Shown: positions 52,201-60,360 of the stretch, piece by piece
Layout of the letters: every line of letters starts with the position of its first letter
Numbering within the stretch: position 1 is the stretch's first letter
Assembly: GCA_033852165.1 (NCBI GenBank)
Contig: JAWSUZ010000008.1
Coordinates: forward strand, 1 to 64,000
Source: Agarilytica sp033852165
GTDB lineage: Bacteria; Pseudomonadota; Gammaproteobacteria; Pseudomonadales; Cellvibrionaceae
Direction of reading: 5' to 3'
Length of the DNA: 64,000 nt
Notes under the pieces: model-generated
Told to the model about the DNA's origin: nothing
What the model saw: the letters and a program-made list of their open reading frames with translations, nothing else
Database searches by the model: none
Made by a program: the position numbers and the translations under genes

Positions 52201-52302
52201 TCTCCCTTTTGAAAAAATCACTACCTTCGCAACATTACTCACCAACAGATTCTGTTACACTCCCTGAATCTTCGAATTTATCTACGTAAAACCCCCAAAT
52301 CT

Positions 52303-53652
52303 ATGCTGAAACGGCTGTATCAACTGCTCAAACCATCAGACTCTAACTCTCCCCTCATCATTCAAGAGAACGAGCACCATATCTCCGAGCGCGATATAAG
52401 CAGAAGCGCCTTAAGGGTCGTTGACCAACTTAGAAACAATGGCTTTGCAGCCTATCTTGTTGGCGGCTGTGTAAGAGACCTTCTTCTCGATGGCACCCCC
52501 AAAGATTTTGACGTTGCAACCGATGCAACCCCCGAACAAGTTAAAAGCACATTCAGCCGAAACGCTCGCATAATTGGACGTCGTTTTCGCATTGTGCACG
52601 TGCGCTTCGGCCGAGAAATAATTGAAGTTACTACTTTTCGAGGCAACCCAGCAGAAGCCAAAACGAAGGCCAAAGCCGATCACAACCAATCGGAAAAAGG
52701 CATCTTGCTACGAGATAACGTCTATGGCGATATTAAGTCTGATGCCCTCAGAAGAGACTTTACCGTTAATGCGCTTTACTACTCGCCAGAAGACGGCACC
52801 ATTCTCGATTATGCCGGCGGCTTAGAAGACTTACAAAAACGTCAACTGCGCATTATTGGCGACCCAAACGCGCGCTACAAAGAAGATCCCGTGCGAATGC
52901 TTCGCGCAGTACGCTTTGCCTCTAAACTTGGCTTTGCGCTAACACCCGAAACAGAAGCCCCCATATGCGAGCACGCGGACTACCTAGCCGACATTCCATC
53001 GGCACGCTTATTTGAAGAAGTCCTAAAACTCTTTATATCTGGGTCCGCAACCGCCGTACTCACTAAGCTACGTGAATACGGTTTATTAAAGTATCTATTT
53101 CCCGGCACCAATAACTGCCTAGACAGTGGTATTGAGTACTATGAAAAGCTAATTTTTTCGATGGTTGCCAATACCGATCGACGCCTTCGTAGCGACAAAC
53201 GCGTTGCACCTGCGTTTATATTCGCAGCTATGCTATGGCCACCTCTGCACGCGAAAATAAAAGAACTCGTCGAAGAACAGAAACTGAGCCATCATGACGC
53301 GACTCAGCATGCCTCCACTGGCGTTATCAGCGAACAACTATCCTATACATCTATCCCTAAACGCTTTTTGATCACCGTCCGTGAAATTTGGTCTCTGCAA
53401 CAAAGACTCACACGGCGAGAAGGTAAACGTGCCCTACAAACCTTAGAGCATCCTCGCTTCCGCGCTGCTTACGACTTTTTACTCTTGCGCGAAGAGGCTG
53501 GTGAGAGATTGGACGGTTTAGGTCTCTGGTGGACACGCTTTCAAGATGTCGACGAGAATGAACGTAACGATATGATTTCAAATTTGCCAAAAACTGCTAA
53601 AAAGCGATCGCGCAGACGTAAACCTGCAGCAAAACCCAAAAGCGATGACTAA
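52303..53652 (+). CDS. pcnB: Poly(A) polymerase I
   Basis: Adds 3' A-tails that speed RNA decay. It is 449 residues with the class II nucleotidyltransferase head AYLVGGCVRDLLLDGTPKDFDVATDA (first motif and Asp pair), RRDFTVNALYYSPEDGTILDYAGGLEDL, and ARYKEDPVRMLRAVRFASKLGF. The C-terminal tail is basic (KKRSRRRKPAAKPK), as in PcnB. It overlaps folK by eight bases. Whether it is read from the sRNA promoter is doubtful because of the terminator upstream. Confidence 0.96.
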   Translation: MLKRLYQLLKPSDSNSPLIIQENEHHISERDISRSALRVVDQLRNNGFAAYLVGGCVRDLLLDGTPKDFDVATDATPEQVKSTFSRNARIIGRRFRIVHVRFGREIIEVTTFRGNPAEAKTKAKADHNQSEKGILLRDNVYGDIKSDALRRDFTVNALYYSPEDGTILDYAGGLEDLQKRQLRIIGDPNARYKEDPVRMLRAVRFASKLGFALTPETEAPICEHADYLADIPSARLFEEVLKLFISGSATAVLTKLREYGLLKYLFPGTNNCLDSGIEYYEKLIFSMVANTDRRLRSDKRVAPAFIFAAMLWPPLHAKIKELVEEQKLSHHDATQHASTGVISEQLSYTSIPKRFLITVREIWSLQQRLTRREGKRALQTLEHPRFRAAYDFLLLREEAGERLDGLGLWWTRFQDVDENERNDMISNLPKTAKKRSRRRKPAAKPKSDD

Positions 53653-54139
53653 AACCCATCGGGTATTTATTGGAATCGGCAGTAATCTGGACAATCCCCA
53701 ACAACACGTCATTAAGGCCTGTAAAGATCTATCCGATCACCCCCAACTGTCTGTTCTAGCGCAGTCAAGCTGGTACACCAGCAAAGCTGTTGGACCCGGC
53801 GACCAGGCAGATTACATTAACGGAGCAGCACTACTCGAAACTCCGCTTAGCCCAGAAGAACTGCTCGACGCACTCCAAGGTATCGAACAAAACCATCGAC
53901 GCGTGCGCAAAGAACGGTGGGGACCTCGCACCCTCGACCTCGACATTTTGCTCTACAACAAAGACGTAATCGACTCGGAACGATTAACCATACCTCACAA
54001 AGAAATGACCCAACGAAACTTCGTTCTTAAGCCCCTTCTTGATATAAATGCAAAATTAACACTCCCTGATGGTCGCCTAGTAGCCGACATTTTGAATATA
54101 ATCGGAACCCAAGACCTGCGCGATTTGGAGGTTGGGTAG
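53645..54139 (+). CDS. folK: 6-hydroxymethyl-dihydropterin pyrophosphokinase
   Basis: Transfers pyrophosphate from ATP to the pterin in folate synthesis. It is 164 residues: VFIGIGSNLDNPQQHV, YINGAALLETPLSPEELLDAL, RKERWGPRTLDLDILLYN with the Asp pair, and LTIPHKEMTQRNFVLKPLLDI. It starts inside the end of pcnB and leads to a deoxynucleoside kinase gene. Confidence 0.96.
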   Translation: MTKTHRVFIGIGSNLDNPQQHVIKACKDLSDHPQLSVLAQSSWYTSKAVGPGDQADYINGAALLETPLSPEELLDALQGIEQNHRRVRKERWGPRTLDLDILLYNKDVIDSERLTIPHKEMTQRNFVLKPLLDINAKLTLPDGRLVADILNIIGTQDLRDLEVG

Positions 54140-54164
54140 CCAGCATAGGCACTCAAAAATAATT

Positions 54165-54848
54165 TTGACTGACACAGAAGAACGGAAGATCGATATTTCA
54201 ACCAAAGATATTCCCAGCTACATAGCAGTGGAAGGCCCAATAGGCGTCGGAAAAACCACTCTCACCAAATATTTGGCAAAAACGTTCAATTACGAAACCT
54301 TACTTGAACAAGCCGAAGACAATCCCTTTTTAGATCGTTTTTATGCCGACGAACGAAATTCAGCTCTGCCTACGCAGTTATTTTTCCTGTTTCAACGCGC
54401 ACAGCAATTAAATGAACTGCATCAAGCTGACTTATTTAAACCCGTACGTGTCGCCGATTTTCTCATCGAAAAAGATCAATTATTTGCACAAGTCACCCTC
54501 GCTGAAGAAGAATTTAAGCTGTACCAACAGGTCTATGACCACGTCACGATCGACGCGCCCACACCTGATCTGGTAATTTACCTACAGGCTCCTGTCGGCG
54601 TATTACTTGACCGGATTAGTCAACGCGGTATCAACGCCGAAAAAAGCATTACAGCCGAATACTTGGAATCACTGAATGAAGCCTACGCCCGCTTTTTTCA
54701 CTATTACGATCGATCGCCTTTACTCATCGTAAATGCAGCCGAAATAGACTGGGTTAACACACCAGATGATTACACCCAACTCGTCGAGTATATTCTCGAG
54801 ATCAAAAGTGGTCGCCACTACTACAACCCTAAACCCACCATTTTCTAA
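54165..54848 (+). CDS. Deoxynucleoside kinase (dAK/dGK family)
   Basis: Phosphorylates deoxynucleosides in salvage. About 227 residues: P-loop IAVEGPIGVGKTTLTKYLA, the substrate part EQAEDNPFLDRFYAD, LPTQLFFLFQRAQQL, VADFLIEKDQLFA, and LVIYLQAPVGVLLDRISQRG with the Arg-rich lid. The start is uncertain: a TTG at 54165 is taken; another TTG at 54132 overlaps folK. Its place between folK and panB is common in marine gammaproteobacteria. Substrate preference is not predictable. Confidence 0.88.
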   Translation: MTDTEERKIDISTKDIPSYIAVEGPIGVGKTTLTKYLAKTFNYETLLEQAEDNPFLDRFYADERNSALPTQLFFLFQRAQQLNELHQADLFKPVRVADFLIEKDQLFAQVTLAEEEFKLYQQVYDHVTIDAPTPDLVIYLQAPVGVLLDRISQRGINAEKSITAEYLESLNEAYARFFHYYDRSPLLIVNAAEIDWVNTPDDYTQLVEYILEIKSGRHYYNPKPTIF

Positions 54849-54866
54849 ACATTACGGAAGTACATC

Positions 54867-55691
54867 ATGGTTTATGCCGGAGACGACAGCAAAGCACTGG
54901 GGAAACCCGTAACGATCCTAACCCTCAAAAAAATGAAAGCCTCGAGCGAGAAATTCGTCACGGTTGCCTTGTACGATGCTCCGATGGCAGCAATGGCACA
55001 AAAAACCGGCATTGAAGTGGTATTGGTCGGCGACAGCCTAGGGATGACGGTACTGGGTTATGACAGCACCATCCCCGTGACGATGGAGCAAATGATTTAT
55101 CACATTGAAGCCGTCGCACGTGGGAATAAAAAATCCCTGATCATGGGCGATCTGCCTTTTATGACTTACGCCACCCCCGCACAAGCACTGGAAAACTCAG
55201 CACGCGTGATGCGAGCTGGCGCCCATATGGTGAAAATTGAAGGCGGCGAATGGTTGGCGGAAACCGTTACCATGCTCAGCGATCGGGGTATTCCAGTCTG
55301 CGCACATATTGGCTTAACGCCTCAATCCGTGAATAAATTCGGGGGCTTTAGAGTCCAAGGGAGAACCGTCGAGCAAGCGCACAAATTAGCGGAAGATGCT
55401 CGCATTTTAGAAAATGCAGGTGCCGACGTATTACTACTCGAATGCGTACCAGAAGAACTCGCGTCAGCAATTACGAAAAACCTCAGTATTCCGGTTATTG
55501 GTATTGGCGCGGGGAAAAATACTGACGCTCAGGTACTGGTCATTAACGACATCTTAGGCTTAACGCCTCAGCCCCCTAAGTTTTCGAAAAATTTTTTACT
55601 CGAAACGAAAGACATTCCCAGCGCTCTTGAAAAATACGCAGCAGACGTGAAAAGCGGCGTATTTCCGGGAGAGGACAATATCTTTCATTAA
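54867..55691 (+). CDS. panB: Ketopantoate hydroxymethyltransferase
   Basis: First step of pantothenate synthesis from ketoisovalerate. It is 274 residues: ALYDAPMAAMAQKTGIEVVL, GDSLGMTVLGYDSTIPVTMEQM, MGDLPFMTY, VKIEGGEWLAETV, CAHIGLTPQSVNKFGGFRVQG, and IPVIGIGAGKNTDAQVLVI (Gln where many have DGQ). GGAAG lies eight bases before the ATG. panC and panD do not follow; the next gene is dxs after a repeat-bearing gap. Confidence 0.96.
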   Translation: MVYAGDDSKALGKPVTILTLKKMKASSEKFVTVALYDAPMAAMAQKTGIEVVLVGDSLGMTVLGYDSTIPVTMEQMIYHIEAVARGNKKSLIMGDLPFMTYATPAQALENSARVMRAGAHMVKIEGGEWLAETVTMLSDRGIPVCAHIGLTPQSVNKFGGFRVQGRTVEQAHKLAEDARILENAGADVLLLECVPEELASAITKNLSIPVIGIGAGKNTDAQVLVINDILGLTPQPPKFSKNFLLETKDIPSALEKYAADVKSGVFPGEDNIFH

Positions 55692-55806
55692 GCATAAAAA
55701 AAATTAAGGGGCTAGCACTGAGCCACTACTGTTCAAGGAAAATGGCTTCCTTTTAGCCGTCCTCGTACACGCTTAGTCCATCGAATACACCACACGAGCA
55801 GTAGTC

Positions 55807-55886
55807 GACTATACGGATATAGTCCCTAGAGCTATAAGCAAGGAACCCGAACCAACGACTGTACGGATATAGTCATGGATATAGTC
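55807..55886. repeat. GACTATA/TATAGTC hairpin repeats in the panB-dxs gap
   Basis: GACTATACGGATATAGTC (55807-55824) is a perfect 7-bp hairpin with a CGGA loop. It recurs as GACTGTACGGATATAGTC (55857-55874), followed at once by ATGGATATAGTCATAG. The 377-base gap 55692-56068 has no gene. Function unknown; the hairpins could be RNA structures or binding sites. Confidence 0.6.
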
Positions 55887-56068
55887 ATAGACCCGAGCAC
55901 CTAAGCTATATGTAGAGAGCCGTGGTTATATATTCCGAACAGAGAATTCGCTCCTAAACGCTTTAACTCTCAACAACTGACGAACATCAAACATCACAAT
56001 GTTCTTTCCATGCAGCATGGGAGGCAATACAATTGCGGCTTTCGCCAGAATGAAAGTACAGCTCTACC

Positions 56069-58006
56069 ATGTTTGACACAATACCCCTCGCGCGCCCAAG
56101 CACTCCATTGCTCGATAGTATCAACGAGCCAGCTGATTTACGTCGCCTAGAAGAGGGGCAACTCGAAGAACTTGCCCATCAATTGCGTGAGTATCTACTC
56201 TTCACGGTCGGGCAAACAGGCGGTCACTTTGGCGCAGGGCTTGGCGTAGTCGAACTCACTATCGCTCTTCATTACGCCCTCAACACCCCCAACGATCGAA
56301 TCGTATGGGATGTTGGCCACCAAACCTACCCCCATAAGATACTCACTGGCCGCCGTGAGGCCATGTCAGGCATTCGCCAAAAAGATGGGCTCTCAGGCTT
56401 TCCTAAGCGCAGTGAGAGCGAATACGACACCTTTGGTGTTGGTCACTCAAGCACATCCATTAGCGCCGCCCTTGGCATGTCGGAAGCTTCTGACCTTCTT
56501 AAGATAAAAAGACAATCCGTCGCGGTTATCGGCGACGGCGCGATGACAGCAGGCATGGCATTTGAAGCGCTAAACCATGCCGCTCATACCGATACCGATA
56601 TGCTCCTTATTTTGAATGACAATAATATGTCGATTTCAAAAAATGTTGGCGGTTTGGCTACTTACTTTTCAAAAGTGTGGGCGAGCAAGACGTACCACGC
56701 GCTGCGCGAAGGTAGTAAGCGCGTACTAACAAAAATCCCCAAAGCCTGGGAGTTCGCACGCAAGACAGAAGAACATTTAAAAGGCATGGTCGCTCCCGGT
56801 ACATTATTCGAGGAGCTGGGCTTCTATTATGTGGGCCCAATTAATGGGCATGATCTTGGCCACCTGGTCCAGTACATCCGCAAAATGCAGAACATTAAAG
56901 GTCCAAAAATTTTACATATCATCACGCAAAAGGGTCGCGGTTTTACACCTGCCGAGAGTGACCCTGTGGGATATCATGCACTCAATAAAATCGAACCAAC
57001 ACCTAAGGCATTACGCAGCGAACCCAAGATATCCAAACCTAAATACCAGTCAGTATTTGGGCAATGGCTCTGTGACACGGCAGCAAAAGATCCTCTTCTA
57101 ATGGCTATTACGCCAGCAATGAGTGAAGGATCAGGAATGCTTGAATTTGCAGAGAAATTTCCGGAACGCTTTCACGATGTTGCCATTGCTGAACAGCATG
57201 CTGTGACCTTTGCTGCTGGCCTCGCCTGCGATGGCGCTAAACCAGTTGTTGCGATTTATTCATCTTTTTTACAGCGGGCGTATGATCAACTGATACATGA
57301 CGTTGCTCTGCAAAACCTTGATGTTACCTTTGCGATCGATCGCGCAGGCTTGGTTGGTGAAGATGGCGCAACACACGCAGGAAGCTTTGACATTTCCTTT
57401 ATGCGTTGTATTCCACAGCTCATCATAGCGACTCCTAGCGACGAAAATGAATGTCGGCAATTATTATTTAGCGCATACAATCATCCCGGTCCTTCGGCCG
57501 TTCGCTATCCAAGAGGAACAGGAACGGGCGCAACGATTGTCGAACAGGATATGGAATTTCCCATCGGGAAAGGACGTTGCATACGTGAAGGGAAAAGCCT
57601 CTGTATTCTCAACTTTGGCGTGCTACTGCCACGAACCTTGGAAATTGCTGAAAAATACAATTTTAGCGTTTGTGATATGCGCTGGGCTAAACCTATCGAC
57701 GAAACCCTTATTCTTGAGCAAGCCGCGAAACACGATTATTTCGTTAGCGTCGAAGAAAATGCCATAGCAGGTGGCGCTGGAGCCGCTGTACTTGAATTTT
57801 TAAGCCATAATGCCAACACCACTCCAACACTGGTACTCGGCTTAGGCGATATTTATTATCAGCACGGTACACGCGATGAAGTGCTTGATGACGCAGGTTT
57901 GAGCTCAAGTAAAATTGAAACTCAAATCAATAGCTGGCTTGAGAAACTTACTTCCGGCCAAGTGCAACCCATCGTACGCAGTGTTGCTGGCGAAAAGGGT
58001 AAATAA
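56069..58006 (+). CDS. dxs: 1-deoxy-D-xylulose-5-phosphate synthase
   Basis: Thiamine-diphosphate enzyme starting the MEP isoprenoid route. It is 645 residues. Seen: HFGAGLGVVELTIALHY, VWDVGHQTYPHKILTGRR, thiamine-binding VIGDGAMTAGMAFEALNHA … LNDNNMSIS, DVAIAEQHAVTFAAGLACDG, and DRAGLVGEDGATHAGSFD. It is a stand-alone gene between panB and the ABC exporter. No ribosome site is obvious. Confidence 0.97.
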   Translation: MFDTIPLARPSTPLLDSINEPADLRRLEEGQLEELAHQLREYLLFTVGQTGGHFGAGLGVVELTIALHYALNTPNDRIVWDVGHQTYPHKILTGRREAMSGIRQKDGLSGFPKRSESEYDTFGVGHSSTSISAALGMSEASDLLKIKRQSVAVIGDGAMTAGMAFEALNHAAHTDTDMLLILNDNNMSISKNVGGLATYFSKVWASKTYHALREGSKRVLTKIPKAWEFARKTEEHLKGMVAPGTLFEELGFYYVGPINGHDLGHLVQYIRKMQNIKGPKILHIITQKGRGFTPAESDPVGYHALNKIEPTPKALRSEPKISKPKYQSVFGQWLCDTAAKDPLLMAITPAMSEGSGMLEFAEKFPERFHDVAIAEQHAVTFAAGLACDGAKPVVAIYSSFLQRAYDQLIHDVALQNLDVTFAIDRAGLVGEDGATHAGSFDISFMRCIPQLIIATPSDENECRQLLFSAYNHPGPSAVRYPRGTGTGATIVEQDMEFPIGKGRCIREGKSLCILNFGVLLPRTLEIAEKYNFSVCDMRWAKPIDETLILEQAAKHDYFVSVEENAIAGGAGAAVLEFLSHNANTTPTLVLGLGDIYYQHGTRDEVLDDAGLSSSKIETQINSWLEKLTSGQVQPIVRSVAGEKGK

Positions 58007-58116
58007 CCCTAATCTGCACCACCATCACGCACTGAAAATGTAGATAAAGCATAAGTTCCTTCACTGCTCTATATTTACAAGAGCAATAACACTCAGCATA
58101 AATTTGAGCACCTCCT

Positions 58117-59910
58117 ATGCGCGGACAACGCACCGACGTCAGTATCAGTGATGTGAATTGGCGTACCCTTTTCGATCTTGTTCCCTATTTACTCGAATAT
58201 AAATTACGCATTTTTTTCGCACTGCTTTGCTTAATCGCAGCAAAACTCGCAAGCGTCGGTCTGCCCTTTATCCTCAAGTACGTTGTCGATGATATCGAAC
58301 AGGCAAACGACACACTGATCTTACTCACCGTTCCCATTGCATTACTGGTCGCTTACGGCAGTCTTCGCTTTGCCAGTGTCTTATTTGGTGAATTGCGAGA
58401 TACAATTTTTGGCCGCGTAACCGAACGAGCAATGCGCAATATCGGGCTTCGTGTTTTTCGCCACTTACATTCACTCGATCTCGATTTTCATCTTAATCGC
58501 CGCACAGGCGGTTTATCACGAGATATTGAACGCGGCACCAACGGCATTAATTTTTTAATGCGTTTTATGGTGTTCAATATTATTCCCACCATTATCGAAA
58601 TTGCCCTGATCACCATCATCTTACTTGTGCAATACAGCGGCTGGTTTGCGCTTATTGTGATAAGCGCTGTTTTTTCTTACGTCGCCTTTTCTGTTTTTGC
58701 GACAGAAATTCGGACCAAGTTTGTTCGCCAAGTCAATCGAGCAGAATCCGACACCAGCACGCGCGCCATCGACAGCCTACTCAATTTCGAAACCGTAAAA
58801 TATTTTACCAACGAAAAATTCGAAGCTGAGCATTACGATAAAGAACTCGCAGCCTGGGAAAAAGCACGGCAAAAAAATCGCCTCTCGCTTTTCTTTTTGA
58901 ATGGTGGCCAGGCATTTATTATTGCCGCCGCGATGACTTGCGCAATGATCCTAGCGGCTGCGAAAGTTGTCGCTCAAGAAATGACGCTTGGCGATTTTGT
59001 TTTGGTTAATGCCTTTATGATGCAGATTTTTATGCCTCTCAATTTTCTCGGGTTTATCTACAGAGAAATGAAAGGATCACTAGCGAACATCGAACAAATG
59101 TTTGACCTACTTCGCACCCCACCCAAAGTGGCCGACCTTACCGACGCAGAAGACCTAAAAATTAAAGAAGGCCAAATTGAATTCCGAGATATAGCTTTCT
59201 CCTACTCTTCCGACCGTCCCATCATTAAAAACACAAGCTTCACTATCGACAGCAAGAAAAAAACTGCCATTGTTGGCAGCAGCGGGTCCGGGAAATCCAC
59301 AATACTTAAACTTCTGTTCCGTTTCTATGATGCCAAGCAGGGTCAGATATTGATAGACGGTCAAGATATTTCACGGGTCACTCAACACTCTCTACGGTCG
59401 TGTATCGGAGTTATTCCACAAGATACCGTTCTGTTCAATATGTCGATTTATGAAAACATCCGCTACGGCCGGGTCGATGCTAGTGACGCTGACATTCAAA
59501 ACGCAATTCGTCTCGCACATCTAGATGCATTTATTGAACAGCTGCCAGAGGGTAGCGATACGATCGTCGGTGAACGGGGCCTCAAACTTTCGGGCGGTGA
59601 AAAACAGCGTGTATCCATTGCCCGGGCGATATTAAAGCGCCCTCAGATTATGGTCTTTGATGAGGCGACATCATCGTTAGATAGCAAATCAGAGCAAGGC
59701 ATACTAGAAGCCATCTCGGAAATTAGCCGTGAGCAAACCACCCTCGTTATTGCTCATCGCTTATCAACTATCGTCGATGCCGATAAAATCATTGTGTTAG
59801 AGCAAGGCGAGATTATCGAACAGGGAAATCACCACACGTTACTTCTAAACCAAGGGAAGTACGCGCAACTTTGGCAGATTCAACAGGCCGAGCAACGTGA
59901 AGATATATGA
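58117..59910 (+). CDS. Atm1-type ABC exporter
   Basis: Homodimeric exporter half-transporter, 597 residues: six helices over about 330 residues with the Atm1/HMT1-type HLNRRTGGLSRDIERGTNGI and SLLNFETVKYFTNEKFE, then ATPase with Walker A GSSGSGKST, signature LSGGEKQRVSIARA and Walker B IMVFDEATSSLD. Relatives export glutathione-linked sulfur or metal complexes and are linked to iron-sulfur/metal stress. The feoAB iron uptake genes follow. The function is likely but the substrate is not known. Confidence 0.92.
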   Translation: MRGQRTDVSISDVNWRTLFDLVPYLLEYKLRIFFALLCLIAAKLASVGLPFILKYVVDDIEQANDTLILLTVPIALLVAYGSLRFASVLFGELRDTIFGRVTERAMRNIGLRVFRHLHSLDLDFHLNRRTGGLSRDIERGTNGINFLMRFMVFNIIPTIIEIALITIILLVQYSGWFALIVISAVFSYVAFSVFATEIRTKFVRQVNRAESDTSTRAIDSLLNFETVKYFTNEKFEAEHYDKELAAWEKARQKNRLSLFFLNGGQAFIIAAAMTCAMILAAAKVVAQEMTLGDFVLVNAFMMQIFMPLNFLGFIYREMKGSLANIEQMFDLLRTPPKVADLTDAEDLKIKEGQIEFRDIAFSYSSDRPIIKNTSFTIDSKKKTAIVGSSGSGKSTILKLLFRFYDAKQGQILIDGQDISRVTQHSLRSCIGVIPQDTVLFNMSIYENIRYGRVDASDADIQNAIRLAHLDAFIEQLPEGSDTIVGERGLKLSGGEKQRVSIARAILKRPQIMVFDEATSSLDSKSEQGILEAISEISREQTTLVIAHRLSTIVDADKIIVLEQGEIIEQGNHHTLLLNQGKYAQLWQIQQAEQREDI

Positions 59911-60135
59911 GTAATTCTCACGGCCTTATTACAAGCTCCCCAATACATACGCGGTACAAGACCAAACGGCCATAAACTATCGACGTACGTCATTTTCTTC
60001 AATCAGTCGCAAAATTAAACAATGTTGTGGTTTTTCACTAGCCTAAAACACATACAGGCGCTAAACTAAACGATAATTGTTAGTATTTAAGTTTCGTTTA
60101 CGAGCCAAACATAAAAATTCTTGTAGGACTACCCA

Positions 60136-60360
60136 ATGACCCTCGCCGATCAGCAAAAAAATATCAAAACCCGAATCAAAGGCTTTACTCAAGCCGGTGA
60201 AACGCTGACTCGACTGCACCGCATGGGTGTGATCCCCGGGGCCGAAGCCACCGTGCTGCGCACCGCACCACTCGGTGACCCGATGCAGGTACGCGTAGAA
60301 GGAACTCTTCTCAGCATCCGTAAACGCGATGCTTTTCAAATTCAAGTTGAGAGTGTGTGA
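60136..60360 (+). CDS. feoA: Ferrous iron transport protein FeoA
   Basis: Small SH3-like protein of 74 residues that supports FeoB: GETLTRLHRMGVIPGAEATVLRTAPLGDPMQVRVEGTLLSIRKRDA, the family core. AGGA precedes the ATG by about nine bases. It overlaps feoB by four bases. In the upstream gap GATAATTGTTAGTATT (60072-60087) is a poor match to a Fur box. Confidence 0.94.
   Translation: MTLADQQKNIKTRIKGFTQAGETLTRLHRMGVIPGAEATVLRTAPLGDPMQVRVEGTLLSIRKRDAFQIQVESV

Noticed and set aside
60072..60087. Fur box upstream of feoA
   Set aside because: GATAAT is present, but the rest fits poorly; kept only as a remark in the feoA entry.
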